Below, one piece after another: positions 21,770 through 29,993 of a stretch of 49,185 nucleotides of DNA (within the stretch, counting starts at the first letter, position 1; each line of letters opens with the position of its first letter). Source of the stretch: Chloroflexota bacterium. GTDB lineage: Bacteria > Chloroflexota > Dehalococcoidia > Dehalococcoidales > RBG-16-60-22. The position numbers and the translations under genes were made by a program. The stretch lies in assembly GCA_016190585.1 (NCBI GenBank), contig JACPQH010000038.1:1-49185 (forward strand). The letters are read 5' to 3'. The notes under the pieces are model-generated. The model had not been told where the DNA came from and searched no databases. It saw only the letters and a list, made by a program, of their open reading frames with translations.

Positions 21770-23338
21770 ATGAAGTGGTTAGCTGACAAGACGACCGCCG
21801 AGAAGATCGCGGAAGCGCAGGGGAAGCGGGAGCGGATTCTCCAGATGGGGAATACCAGGCTGATCGAAGAGCGGCACCAGAAGGGGCAGATGTCGGCCAG
21901 GGAAAGGGTCGAGTACTTTTTTGACCCCGGCACCTTTACCGAGGTAGGGCTGTGGGTGAAACCCAGGTCAACGGACTTCGGCATGGACAAGAGGGAGGTC
22001 CCGGCGGAAGGGGTCATAACCGGATTTGGCAAGGTAAACGGCCGGAACGTGATGGTGGCCAGCCAGGATTTCACGGCGATGGGGGGCAGCGCCGGGGAGT
22101 ATCACTGCCTGAAGTACGCCCACGCCATTGATTTCGCCAAGATGAAGGGCTTCCCCTTTGTCAGCATGATCGACTCAGGCGGGCTCCGGTTCCAGGAAGG
22201 CATGGACGCGATGGAGGCCTACAGCGTTCTCTTCCGGGCCCAGAACCTGGCTTCAGGGATAGTTCCTGAAATCGCTCTGTTGATGGGACCCTGCCTCGGC
22301 GGTCATGGCTATCTGCCCGTCATGCATGACTTTGTCATCCAGGTCAAGGAGACCGGCTATCTGGGCATCGCCGGTCCTGCCGTGGTTAAAGCCGAGATCA
22401 GCGAAGAGATCGGGCTCGAAGAGCTGGCCGGCTGGAAGGCTCATGCCATCAAATCGGGACAGACGCATGTGGTTGCCGAAAACGACAAAGACTGCCTGGA
22501 CAAGGCCAAAGAGCTACTATCCTTCCTGCCGTCGAACAGCAAGCAGGCGCCGCCCTGCATCAAGACCAGCGACGACCCCGACCGGATTATCGCCGAGCTG
22601 GATACTATTCTTCCCGAGAGGCAAGACCAACCCTGGGACATGCACAAGCTTATATCGAGGATTGCTGATGACGGCAAGTTCTATGAGATCCTGCCCTACC
22701 ATGCCAGGAACATCATCACGTGCTTTACCAGGTTCGGCGGGCGTCCGGTGGGCATCGTGGCCGGTCAGCCGATGGTGATGGGGGGAGCCCTGACCGTGGA
22801 CGCGGCCGACAAGGGCGCGCGCTTCATCAGGTTCTGCGATATGTTCAATATCCCGCTGCTCGCCCTGCACGATTCCCCGGCCATGATGGTAGGCTCGGAG
22901 CAGGAGTGGAAGGGGATCCTGCGGCACGGCGTCAAGCTGCTTTATTCCTGGTCGAATGCCACGGTGCCGCTGATCGCCGTGAGCGTGCGGAAGGCTAATG
23001 GCGGCTCTTATCATGGCATGCTTAACAAATCCATGGGCGCCGACTTCTTTTTCGCCTGGCCCACGGCCACCATGTTCGGCGGCACGGCCGCGGCGGCCGC
23101 CAGCATCGTCTGCGCCAAAGAGATCAGAGAGGCCCCGAATCCCGAAGAAGTCAGGATTAAGCGGACAACGGAGTTCAAGGAGCTCTGGGAAAATCCCTAT
23201 CGCGCCGCCGAGCGCGGCTATGTCGATGATATCATCACCCCCCGCGACACCAGGAAAATGGTCAACCGGGCGCTCGACGCGCTGGCCGACAAGATAGTCG
23301 CCATGCCGGCGAGAAAGGCTTACAACATCACCCTTTAA
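21770..23338 (+). CDS. Acyl-CoA carboxyltransferase subunit
   Basis: The 522-residue protein has the crotonase-fold carboxyltransferase layout shared by propionyl-CoA carboxylase beta, methylcrotonyl-CoA carboxylase beta and glutaconyl-CoA decarboxylase alpha. MSARERVEYFFDPGTFTEVG lies at the N-terminus, GGSAGEYHCLKYAHAIDFA and SGGLRFQEG in the first half, and a second crotonase half with GGALTVDAADKGARFIRFCD. It would move carboxyl groups between biotin and an acyl-CoA. No biotin carboxylase or biotin carrier gene is in the window, so the substrate cannot be fixed. Next to an acyl-CoA dehydrogenase, short-chain or dicarboxylic acyl-CoA turnover is likely. The Shine-Dalgarno CAGGAGGC is good. 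Confidence 0.9.
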   Translation: MKWLADKTTAEKIAEAQGKRERILQMGNTRLIEERHQKGQMSARERVEYFFDPGTFTEVGLWVKPRSTDFGMDKREVPAEGVITGFGKVNGRNVMVASQDFTAMGGSAGEYHCLKYAHAIDFAKMKGFPFVSMIDSGGLRFQEGMDAMEAYSVLFRAQNLASGIVPEIALLMGPCLGGHGYLPVMHDFVIQVKETGYLGIAGPAVVKAEISEEIGLEELAGWKAHAIKSGQTHVVAENDKDCLDKAKELLSFLPSNSKQAPPCIKTSDDPDRIIAELDTILPERQDQPWDMHKLISRIADDGKFYEILPYHARNIITCFTRFGGRPVGIVAGQPMVMGGALTVDAADKGARFIRFCDMFNIPLLALHDSPAMMVGSEQEWKGILRHGVKLLYSWSNATVPLIAVSVRKANGGSYHGMLNKSMGADFFFAWPTATMFGGTAAAAASIVCAKEIREAPNPEEVRIKRTTEFKELWENPYRAAERGYVDDIITPRDTRKMVNRALDALADKIVAMPARKAYNITL

Positions 23339-23481
23339 CAACCGGGCTCTCCAGGGTGCCATGTAGCATCGAGGCGTCCGTGTCCCGGTACGGGCCGGGG
23401 AAAGGATGGTTTGCCGGCCGCACCCCGCAGGGCTCCATCAGGCTGGTGAATCACCGGATGTAACGATACGGAGGGTATAGA

Positions 23482-24651
23482 GTGGAAATTACGTTGCCCG
23501 AAGACATGAAACAGCTACAAATGCTGGTGCGCAAGTTTATCCAGAAAGAGCTTTTACCCATCGAAAAACAGGTGGAAGAGCTTGGGGAGTTTCCCGAGGA
23601 ACTGCGCCGGCCGCTCAAGAAGAAGGCCATCGACCTGGGACTCTGGAACGTTGCCATGCCCAGAGAGTACGGCGGCGGCGGTGTGGGCTATCTCGGCTGG
23701 GTCCTGATTAACGAGGAACTCGGGCACGTCAGCACCGCCCTGGGGGCGCGCGGCGGGATTATCGGCGGGCCGCGCACCGGCAGCGGGCACGGCAGCGAGT
23801 TCAGGTTTGCCACCCAGGAGCAGATTGACAAGTATTTCCTGCCGATGCTGCGTGGGGACAGGGAGATGTTTGTCGCCCTGACGGAGGCCAACGCCGGCTC
23901 TGACCTGGGCAATATCGAGACTAGGGCCATCAGGAACGGCGACAGCTATGTGTTGAACGGGACCAAGCTTTACGTGACGGCCATTGATGTCTCGGACTTC
24001 GGTCTGGTGCTGGCGGTTACCGATTGGGAGAAGCGGCGTAAAGGCGGTTTTACCTGCTTCATTGTTGAGAAAAACACCCCGGGCCTGATTCTCAGCCGGC
24101 AGCTGCCGATGATGGGCCGGCGCGGGCTGCATTCCTACGAGGTCAGTCTTGAGAACTGCGTCGTGCCGGCGGCCAATATCTTGGGACAGCTCGGGCAAGG
24201 GCTGGAGGTGGTCGGCGCCGAGGTCAACGGGCTGCGCTTGGCCGGCGCCGCGGCCAGCCTGGGCACCGCCGAGCGCGCCGTCGAGATGGCCAAGAGCCAT
24301 GCCAAAGAGCGGATTACCTTCGGCCAGCCGCTGGCGCAGAGGCAGATTGTCCAGCAGATGATCGCCCGCGCCGAGGTTGATATCTATGCCTCAAGGCTCA
24401 TGCTTTACGACGCGGCGATGGACGCCGACCAGGGCAAGGATGTCACCCTCAAGACGATGATGGTCAAGACCTTTGTTACCGAGATGGCGATACGGCACGT
24501 CGACCGGGCGATGCAGATACACGGCGGCCTGGGCTATTCCAAGGAATACCCTCTGGAAATGATGTACCGGGACACGCGCTTACGCACCTTGACCGAGGGC
24601 GCGACCGAGATACTCGAATGGACCATCGCCCGTAATTTGCTGCGAAGCTGA
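23482..24651 (+). CDS. Acyl-CoA dehydrogenase
   Basis: The 389-residue protein starts with GTG after ACGGAGGGTATAGA. The three-domain acyl-CoA dehydrogenase fold is complete: N-terminal helices, the FAD-contact region LTEANAGSDLGNIETRA, a beta domain with YVLNGTKLYVTAID, and C-terminal helices with AMQIHGGLGYSKEYPLEMMYRD. A glutamate in LTEGATEILEW sits at the usual catalytic-base position. It oxidises an acyl-CoA to the 2-enoyl-CoA, passing electrons to a flavoprotein. The substrate is unknown. The gene lies 143 bp after the carboxyltransferase gene on the same strand; glutaryl-CoA or methyl-branched acyl-CoA routes would pair these two enzymes. Confidence 0.92.
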   Translation: MEITLPEDMKQLQMLVRKFIQKELLPIEKQVEELGEFPEELRRPLKKKAIDLGLWNVAMPREYGGGGVGYLGWVLINEELGHVSTALGARGGIIGGPRTGSGHGSEFRFATQEQIDKYFLPMLRGDREMFVALTEANAGSDLGNIETRAIRNGDSYVLNGTKLYVTAIDVSDFGLVLAVTDWEKRRKGGFTCFIVEKNTPGLILSRQLPMMGRRGLHSYEVSLENCVVPAANILGQLGQGLEVVGAEVNGLRLAGAAASLGTAERAVEMAKSHAKERITFGQPLAQRQIVQQMIARAEVDIYASRLMLYDAAMDADQGKDVTLKTMMVKTFVTEMAIRHVDRAMQIHGGLGYSKEYPLEMMYRDTRLRTLTEGATEILEWTIARNLLRS

Positions 24652-24746
24652 GGTTGTTTACGCGAACAAGGCAACTAAGATAGAAGCCTACTTGGCCAAA
24701 ATACCCCTTCTCCGGCTATGTACTCCGTTCAACTCACCGGAACACA

Positions 24747-24774
24747 GTGGGCTGGGTCCAGGAGCCCAGCCCAC
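24747..24774. terminator. Strong hairpin between convergent genes
   Basis: A perfect 10-bp stem, GTGGGCTGGG (24747-24756) with CCCAGCCCAC (24765-24774), has an 8-base loop. It lies between the acyl-CoA dehydrogenase gene and the oppositely directed DUF2795 gene. There is no T-run, so termination efficiency is uncertain. Confidence 0.55.
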
Positions 24775-24801
24775 CGCGGAGATGGAGAAATGAGGGAGGA
24801 C

Positions 24802-25002
24802 CTATTTTAGTTTTCCGAATTCCTGCTCTACTTCAGTAGGGTAGGAGTACTGTCTTTCCGGAAGCCTGTTAAAAAACATCATCACGTCTTCCGGTGCCCC
24901 GTTAGACCTGGCGGTTTCGATAATTTTATGTTTGTCGGCCGGGAAATCTATGCCTTTCAGATACATGGCCATTTGCGCGGCGCTCACTTTATGATGTTCC
25001 AT
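24802..25002 (-). CDS. DUF2795 family small protein
   Basis: The 66-residue protein starts at an ATG preceded by GGAGGAACAG on the minus strand. The sequence fits DUF2795: an N-terminal helix (AAQMAMYLKGIDFPADKHKI) followed by ETARSNGAPEDVMMFFNRLP and the closing motif ERQYSYPTEVEQEF. Members are small cytoplasmic proteins of unknown function found in many actinobacteria, Chloroflexota and deltaproteobacteria. It is a single-gene unit, divergent from the sensor kinase at 25407. Confidence 0.88.
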   Translation of the reverse strand: MEHHKVSAAQMAMYLKGIDFPADKHKIIETARSNGAPEDVMMFFNRLPERQYSYPTEVEQEFGKLK

Positions 25003-25295
25003 CGATTCTGTTCCTCCTTCGGTTTTTCCTGGATTGGCAGACCCTTGGTTCAGTATCTGCTGGACTTAATATATCTCGCAGAGCAAGCAGAGCGACATTC
25101 GTAAATTTACCTATTTTTGATGGTTGCCGAAAGCTAAATATATTCGAGATGTTAGGTAAAACCAGAGCTTGCACGTTCTGAGCCGGCCCGGGCCCCAGTG
25201 TTGGGCAGACCTTCAGCGGGAAAAAGGAACCGGGGAAGAGCTCACGCGGCAATCTGACAGCAACCAGGATTGGGTAGCATGAACCCTGCCTGAGC
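25003..25295. other. Spacer between divergent genes
   Basis: About 300 bp with no convincing gene. It includes the upstream region of the DUF2795 gene. A short segment at 25258-25275 (CAACCAGGATTGGGTAG) resembles part of the palindrome at 127-145, but the rest does not match. No further structure was seen. Confidence 0.4.
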
Positions 25296-25324
25296 TTGAC
25301 TTACGCCGGATACCATTGTATCCT
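25296..25324 (+). promoter_or_regulatory. Sigma-70-like promoter of the heme-type sensor kinase
   Basis: TTGACT (25296-25301), a 17-bp spacer and TATCCT (25319-25324) form a good vegetative-type promoter about 80 bp before the kinase start codon. Confidence 0.6.
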
Positions 25325-25406
25325 TAAAATCCAATTAAGATAAAAGCCCCGCGACGCTCGATTCGGGACTCGCCAGCCACGAGCGCGATTCGCAACAGAT
25401 GAGTTT

Positions 25407-27770
25407 ATGGGGAGAATATTTTTTAAAAAACTCCTGCCGTCGGGCTTTACGGTGCTGTCTCTCAGGAAAAGAATCACCCTTATCATCCTGGCCTGGACCG
25501 CGTTATGTCTCGGCATATTTAGCTGGCTCGGCATCAGAGCGGTCAATGAAAACATCGAGAGAACGCTTGAGGAAAGACTCCTGATCGCCCGCGTGGTCGC
25601 CGATTACATTGATGAAACCCTGGCCCACCTGGTCCTGCAAGTCCGGGGCGCGGCCAGCTCCACCCGGTATCTGCCGGCCGGTGAGGAGTTCCATGATATA
25701 GCGGAGACCGTTATCAGCCAGCTCGCGGAGTCAGGCATACGGGTGCAAAATATCTACCTGGTCGGCCCGGATGGCAGGGTTAGGCTGAGCGAGCCGGAGA
25801 GCGCTCCGGCCGCCGGCGTCGACCTCTCCTTCCAACCGGATATAGCCGCCGCGCTGAACGGCGGGGAAGCGGTCTCCGATATTGTATCGAACCCCGTCGA
25901 CAAGACGCCCGTAATATTTATCAGCGTCCCGGTTTCAAATCAAGCCGGGGCGACCATCGGCGTGCTCGCCGTCGCTATTGATCTGGCCCAGTCAACCGTG
26001 GCCGCCTTCAGCCAGGCATTAACGATAGGTCAAACCGGGTATACCGAGATTGTGGATGGCAACGGCATCGTCCTCGCCCGGACAAGACCGGCGCGGCCCC
26101 CCGCCGCGTTCGAACAGAGTGAATACCCGGAAAAATTCGCCTCGCTCATCGCTAAGGGTAATGCCACCGTCAGCGTTTGCCACCGCTGTCATGAAGCCAG
26201 GGCGGCGGTGGAACGGAGCCGCGACGTGATTGCTTTCGCGCCCACCAGCAACGCTACCTGGGGTGTCGCCATCCGGCAGACGGAAGAAGAGTCGCTGACT
26301 CCGGCGATGCAACTGAGGCAACTGATGCTGCTGCTGGGGCTGGTCATCATCGCCAGCGCCTTCGCGGTCGTCTGGGTGGCCATGCTGGGCGTCGTCAGGC
26401 CGATAAACACGCTTACCGCCGCGACGAAGAAGATCGCCGCCGGTGACTTTAGAGCGGTAATACCCTTCAAGCGCAAAGACGAGATAGGGCAGCTCAGCAA
26501 TGCTTTGCATTCCATGACGCAGGACCTGGCCCGGTCACGCAACGAGCTGTCAAAGTCCCGGGACGAGCTGGTATTGCGCAACCGCGAGCTGGTGTCCCTG
26601 AATTCCATCGCCAGCGCCGTCAACCAGTCGCTGAATCTTGACCGAGTACTGGACGCCGCGATGCTCCAGATTCACGATCTCGCCGGTACCACGGCCGGCT
26701 GTGTCTTTCTGCGCGGGGCCGATGGCGCTACCTTGCAGGCTGTGGCCGGGGTCGGGGTGCCGGCGGTCTTCCGGTGCGCCGAGTCGGCCTCGCCCGCCGC
26801 GCGCTGCGCCTGTCACCAGGTATTGCGCCAGGGGAAGACGTTGATGGCGAACACCGCTTCTCAGTGCCCGCTGCTGGGACAGGGCCGGCCGGACGCGCTG
26901 GGGTATTTCGTCTGTATGCCGCTCAAAGCCAGGGACAAGGTCCTGGGCATCATGAATATCGCCGGTCCGGACAGGAATCCCTTCACGGAAAACGACTTCA
27001 GCATCCTGGACTCAATTGCCTCTCATATCGGCCTGGCCATAGAAAATTCCGGTCTTTATGAAGAGGCCAGGCAAAAGGAGCAGGTACGGGGTCAGCTCTT
27101 GAGCAGCGTCATCAACGCCCAGGAAGAGGAGCGGAAGAGGATCGCCCGGGAGCTTCACGACGAGTACGGCCAGTCCCTGACCGCCCTGAAGGTGAGCATC
27201 GAATCCATTGAGGATAAACTTCTCCCCGGGCAAGCCGACCTTAAAGAGAAGCTCAAAAACGCCGCCGGCCTGGTGGTCGGTTCCCTGGAAGACCTGCGCC
27301 GGTTAACGCTAGCCCTGCGCCCCTATGCCCTTGACGAGCTGGGACTGACCTCAGCCATCCGCGCCTACGCCAGGCGCCACCTGGAACCCCTGGGTATTAA
27401 CGTGAAGCTGGAAACCCGGGGGCTGGACAAACGCCTGGCCCCGCAGACCGAGACGGGCATGTTCCGGATTGTCCAGGAAGCCGTAAACAACGTCATCAAG
27501 CATGCTGGCGCCCGCAACGTCATGATACGGCTGGCCGTCCGGGAAGGGAAGATAGCCGTCACCGTGGAAGATGACGGCAGCGGGTTTGACGTGCCGGCCG
27601 CCTTCAAATCCAAGGTTGGCACGCAGTCGCTCGGCCTCCTGGGCATCCAGGAAAGGACCACCCTGCTGGGCGGTGCGTTTGAAATCAAATCGGCTATCGG
27701 GCAGGGTACGCGCCTGTTTGTGGAGATACCGGCCGACGACCTGCCCCGACCGGCCGGGGAAAGCGGGTGA
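25407..27770 (+). CDS. NarX-type sensor kinase with extracytoplasmic CXXCH motif and Cys-rich GAF domain
   Basis: The protein has 787 residues. The first membrane helix is at about 22-42. An extracytoplasmic Cache-like sensor (about 50-300) contains CHRCH at 258-262, a CXXCH heme-c attachment motif. A second membrane helix lies at about 305-330, followed by a HAMP domain (330-383), a coiled coil and a GAF domain (400-550). The GAF domain has cysteines 457, 467, 469 and 487, a pattern suited to an iron-sulfur cluster or metal. The kinase part is HisKA_3 with H584 in RELHDEYGQS, and a HATPase with VQEAVNNVIKHA and DDGSGFD. It probably senses redox state or a gas outside and inside the cell. The NarL-type partner follows at once. 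Heme and cluster binding are inferred from motifs. No strong ribosome site was seen at the ATG. Confidence 0.93.
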   Translation: MGRIFFKKLLPSGFTVLSLRKRITLIILAWTALCLGIFSWLGIRAVNENIERTLEERLLIARVVADYIDETLAHLVLQVRGAASSTRYLPAGEEFHDIAETVISQLAESGIRVQNIYLVGPDGRVRLSEPESAPAAGVDLSFQPDIAAALNGGEAVSDIVSNPVDKTPVIFISVPVSNQAGATIGVLAVAIDLAQSTVAAFSQALTIGQTGYTEIVDGNGIVLARTRPARPPAAFEQSEYPEKFASLIAKGNATVSVCHRCHEARAAVERSRDVIAFAPTSNATWGVAIRQTEEESLTPAMQLRQLMLLLGLVIIASAFAVVWVAMLGVVRPINTLTAATKKIAAGDFRAVIPFKRKDEIGQLSNALHSMTQDLARSRNELSKSRDELVLRNRELVSLNSIASAVNQSLNLDRVLDAAMLQIHDLAGTTAGCVFLRGADGATLQAVAGVGVPAVFRCAESASPAARCACHQVLRQGKTLMANTASQCPLLGQGRPDALGYFVCMPLKARDKVLGIMNIAGPDRNPFTENDFSILDSIASHIGLAIENSGLYEEARQKEQVRGQLLSSVINAQEEERKRIARELHDEYGQSLTALKVSIESIEDKLLPGQADLKEKLKNAAGLVVGSLEDLRRLTLALRPYALDELGLTSAIRAYARRHLEPLGINVKLETRGLDKRLAPQTETGMFRIVQEAVNNVIKHAGARNVMIRLAVREGKIAVTVEDDGSGFDVPAAFKSKVGTQSLGLLGIQERTTLLGGAFEIKSAIGQGTRLFVEIPADDLPRPAGESG

Positions 27771-27774
27771 TTGC

Positions 27775-28434
27775 ATGGAAAAGATAAAGGTCCTGATCGC
27801 CGATGACCACGCCGTGGTGCGTGAGGGCTTCAGCTCGCTGCTGTCGGCGCAGCCCGATATCGCCGTCGTGGGCGAGGCGGCCAACGGGGAAGAAGCCGTG
27901 AGAAAAACGGATGAGCTGCGCCCGGATATCGTGCTGATGGATATCACCATGACGGTGATGGACGGGTTGGAAGCTACCCGGCAGATCATCAAAAGGCGTC
28001 CCGAGGTCAAGGTCCTCGTCCTGACGATGCATGAAGGCGACGAGTTTTTCTTCCGCCTGCTCGATGCCGGGGCCTCGGGTTATTTCGTCAAAGGGGGCTC
28101 CTCCAGCGAGCTGATATGGGCCCTGCGCGCCGTGTACAAGGGTGATGTTTTTCTCTATCCCACGGTTGCCAAAAAGCTCCTGAGCGGCTATCTGCAGCGG
28201 GCCGGCGATACCGAAGATAGCAAAGCCTACGACGGGTTGAGCCACCGAGAGCGGGAGGTCCTTAAACTGGTGGCCGAAGGCCGGACCAACCAGGAAATCG
28301 CCGACATCCTGGTAATCACGCCGGCTACGGTACACACCCACCGGGCGCATATCATGGCGAAACTGGGCCTGCGCAGCCCGGTTGAGCTGGCCAAGTACGC
28401 CATGCGCCGCGGGCTGATAAGTCTGGACGGTTAA
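27775..28434 (+). CDS. NarL/FixJ-type response regulator
   Basis: The ATG at 27775, four bases after the kinase stop, gives 219 residues; the open frame extends upstream inside the kinase gene but that part is not coding. The receiver (1-120) has D10/D11, D56 in IVLMDITMT, T84 and K106 in YFVKGG. The LuxR helix-turn-helix (about 150-210) has LSHREREVLKLVAEGRTNQEIADIL and VHTHRAHIMAKLGL. It is the direct partner of the kinase upstream and probably controls the respiratory genes that follow. Confidence 0.95.
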   Translation: MEKIKVLIADDHAVVREGFSSLLSAQPDIAVVGEAANGEEAVRKTDELRPDIVLMDITMTVMDGLEATRQIIKRRPEVKVLVLTMHEGDEFFFRLLDAGASGYFVKGGSSSELIWALRAVYKGDVFLYPTVAKKLLSGYLQRAGDTEDSKAYDGLSHREREVLKLVAEGRTNQEIADILVITPATVHTHRAHIMAKLGLRSPVELAKYAMRRGLISLDG

Positions 28435-28654
28435 AAAAACCGCCCTTCCCGTCCCGCGCGTGCCGGAATCATCATCACCCTGGTCACGTAATCCTGTATA
28501 TTTATATGGCGCCTTTACCCTTTTTGTTTATTTATTTTCGTAATATAATCATGTATTCTTTATAATATATCAACCAGGCGGCCGATGTTATCCGCATAAC
28601 CGGGTGCTAGTATGCCATTACCTGAAGGATAATCTTTCCGGAAGGGAGGTTAGC
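28435..28654 (+). promoter_or_regulatory. AT-rich spacer with TATAAT boxes
   Basis: The stretch 28495-28575 is much richer in A/T than its surroundings and holds TATAAT at 28544-28549 and 28561-28566. No good -35 hexamer is seen at 17 bp from either, so an activator-dependent promoter is likely, perhaps served by the NarL-type regulator upstream. No gene was found in this spacer. Confidence 0.4.
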
Positions 28655-29329
28655 ATGGAAAAGCGGATTGGCGTGCTGATCGCTTCGGAACAACCTCAAG
28701 TTCGCGACATCTTTGAGGGCATGGTCAAGAAAGAGGGGGCCATGGTCATCGCGCGGGCCAGGGATGTCAACAGCGCCTTGCGGCTGGCCCGGCACCTCAG
28801 GCCCGATGCCGCCCTGATTGATACTTACCTGCCGCACGTCATCGGCCTGGACGCCAACCGGCTGTCACGGACCGGCGGGCTGGACGCCGCTACGATCATC
28901 TCGGGGGAGATGTCCCGGACACAGGTGATCTTGATGGACGCCCGGCACAGCGGCGCCGTGGACGGTACCGGGGAATACCTGCTTACCCGCGAGAGCGCCT
29001 GGGGGAAAATGCCCCTGCGGTTTAGGGAATTGTACCGGGATGCGGCACGGCCGGCCGGTCTGATATTCGCCAGCGCCGACGCGGTAACGCAGCCGGTTGC
29101 GGCCGAAGCCGGGGGCGATCGCCTGTCGACCCCGGAGAGATTTATGCTCGTTGGCGGGCTGGGCATTTTCGCCGGATGGTTTCTGACGCTCACCATGGTG
29201 GGCGCCCTGGTGGGTATCCCTCTGGCCGCTGCCGGGGCTTTGACGATGCTGGCAGGGCTGGCGGTCCGCCGCTTGTCTTCGCGGCGGGCAAGGCAGCGCG
29301 CCGGGCGGCGAGGGAGTACCGGCCTCTAA
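28655..29329 (+). CDS. Membrane-anchored receiver-like protein
   Basis: The ATG at 28655 follows GGAAGGGAGGTTAGC and gives 224 residues. Residues 1-130 or so resemble a receiver (RIGVLIASEQPQVRDIFEGM, with D56 in AALIDTYLP) but lack the acidic pair and the usual Lys. Residues about 158-205 form two hydrophobic helices (MLVGGLGIFAGWFLTLTMVGALVG; PLAAAGALTMLAGLAV), and the tail is Arg-rich. A C-terminal membrane anchor on a receiver fold is uncommon. It may hold a signalling component at the membrane near the respiratory complex, or it may not be phosphorylated at all. The neighbours are the NarX/NarL pair and a cNMP-binding protein. Confidence 0.8.
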   Translation: MEKRIGVLIASEQPQVRDIFEGMVKKEGAMVIARARDVNSALRLARHLRPDAALIDTYLPHVIGLDANRLSRTGGLDAATIISGEMSRTQVILMDARHSGAVDGTGEYLLTRESAWGKMPLRFRELYRDAARPAGLIFASADAVTQPVAAEAGGDRLSTPERFMLVGGLGIFAGWFLTLTMVGALVGIPLAAAGALTMLAGLAVRRLSSRRARQRAGRRGSTGL

Positions 29330-29372
29330 GGCATCTTTCAGCAGCGCAAATGCAGAACGGGAGATGACACAA

Positions 29373-29867
29373 ATGAAAATAGAGGAATCGCTGAAAATGT
29401 GCCGGGTCTTTTCCGAACTGAACCAGGCTGATGTCCAAAAGATCGCCGTGATGACCGAACTGAAAGAGTACGAAGCCGGGGCGGCGGTATTCCAGAAAGG
29501 CGAACCGGCAAGGAAATTCCTGGTCCTCCAGGAAGGCAAGGTGGCGCTCCAGAGAACGCTGCCGGCCACCCAATCCGGAGTACAGCGCAGCATCACCATT
29601 GACATCGTGAGCACGAACGAAGTAATCGGCTGGTCGGCCCTGGTGGAACCACACGTTCACGATCTGAGCACGCTGTGCCTGCAGCAGGCCCGGGTGCTTC
29701 ACATCGACGGCATCGAGCTGAAGAAACTGATGCTGCACGAGCCAAAGATCGGGTACGGGGTTATGAAGGAGCTTATCAAGGTAATCGCTTCAAGGCTAGA
29801 GGAGACTACCTACGTCCTGGCCAGTGAGCGTCTGGTGGCGATGCCGGCGGCGGCCGGCGCCTTCTGA
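29373..29867 (+). CDS. Cyclic-nucleotide-binding-domain protein without HTH
   Basis: The ATG at 29373 is chosen because GGGAG lies about ten bases upstream; an ATG at 29364 is too close to it. The protein has 164 residues. It is a Crp/Fnr-type effector domain (FSELNQADVQKIAVMTELKEYEAG, FQKGEPARKFLVLQEGKVAL, EVIGWSALVEP), but it ends after the dimerisation helix (MKELIKVIASRLEE) with no helix-turn-helix. It may be a stand-alone sensor that works through protein contacts, or a Crp protein that lost its DNA-binding part. A hairpin with GCCGTAC and GTACGGC arms follows at 29921-29940. Confidence 0.82.
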   Translation: MKIEESLKMCRVFSELNQADVQKIAVMTELKEYEAGAAVFQKGEPARKFLVLQEGKVALQRTLPATQSGVQRSITIDIVSTNEVIGWSALVEPHVHDLSTLCLQQARVLHIDGIELKKLMLHEPKIGYGVMKELIKVIASRLEETTYVLASERLVAMPAAAGAF

Positions 29868-29993
29868 GTACTGGATGCTCACCCTTTATACCGGCGAAGT
29901 ATCTTTGCGCAATCCCGTCTGCCGTACCGGCCAGTACGGCAGCGCGACGGGGGCCGCGAGTTCAGGAACGTCAAAGAAGGAGAAGGATCGATC

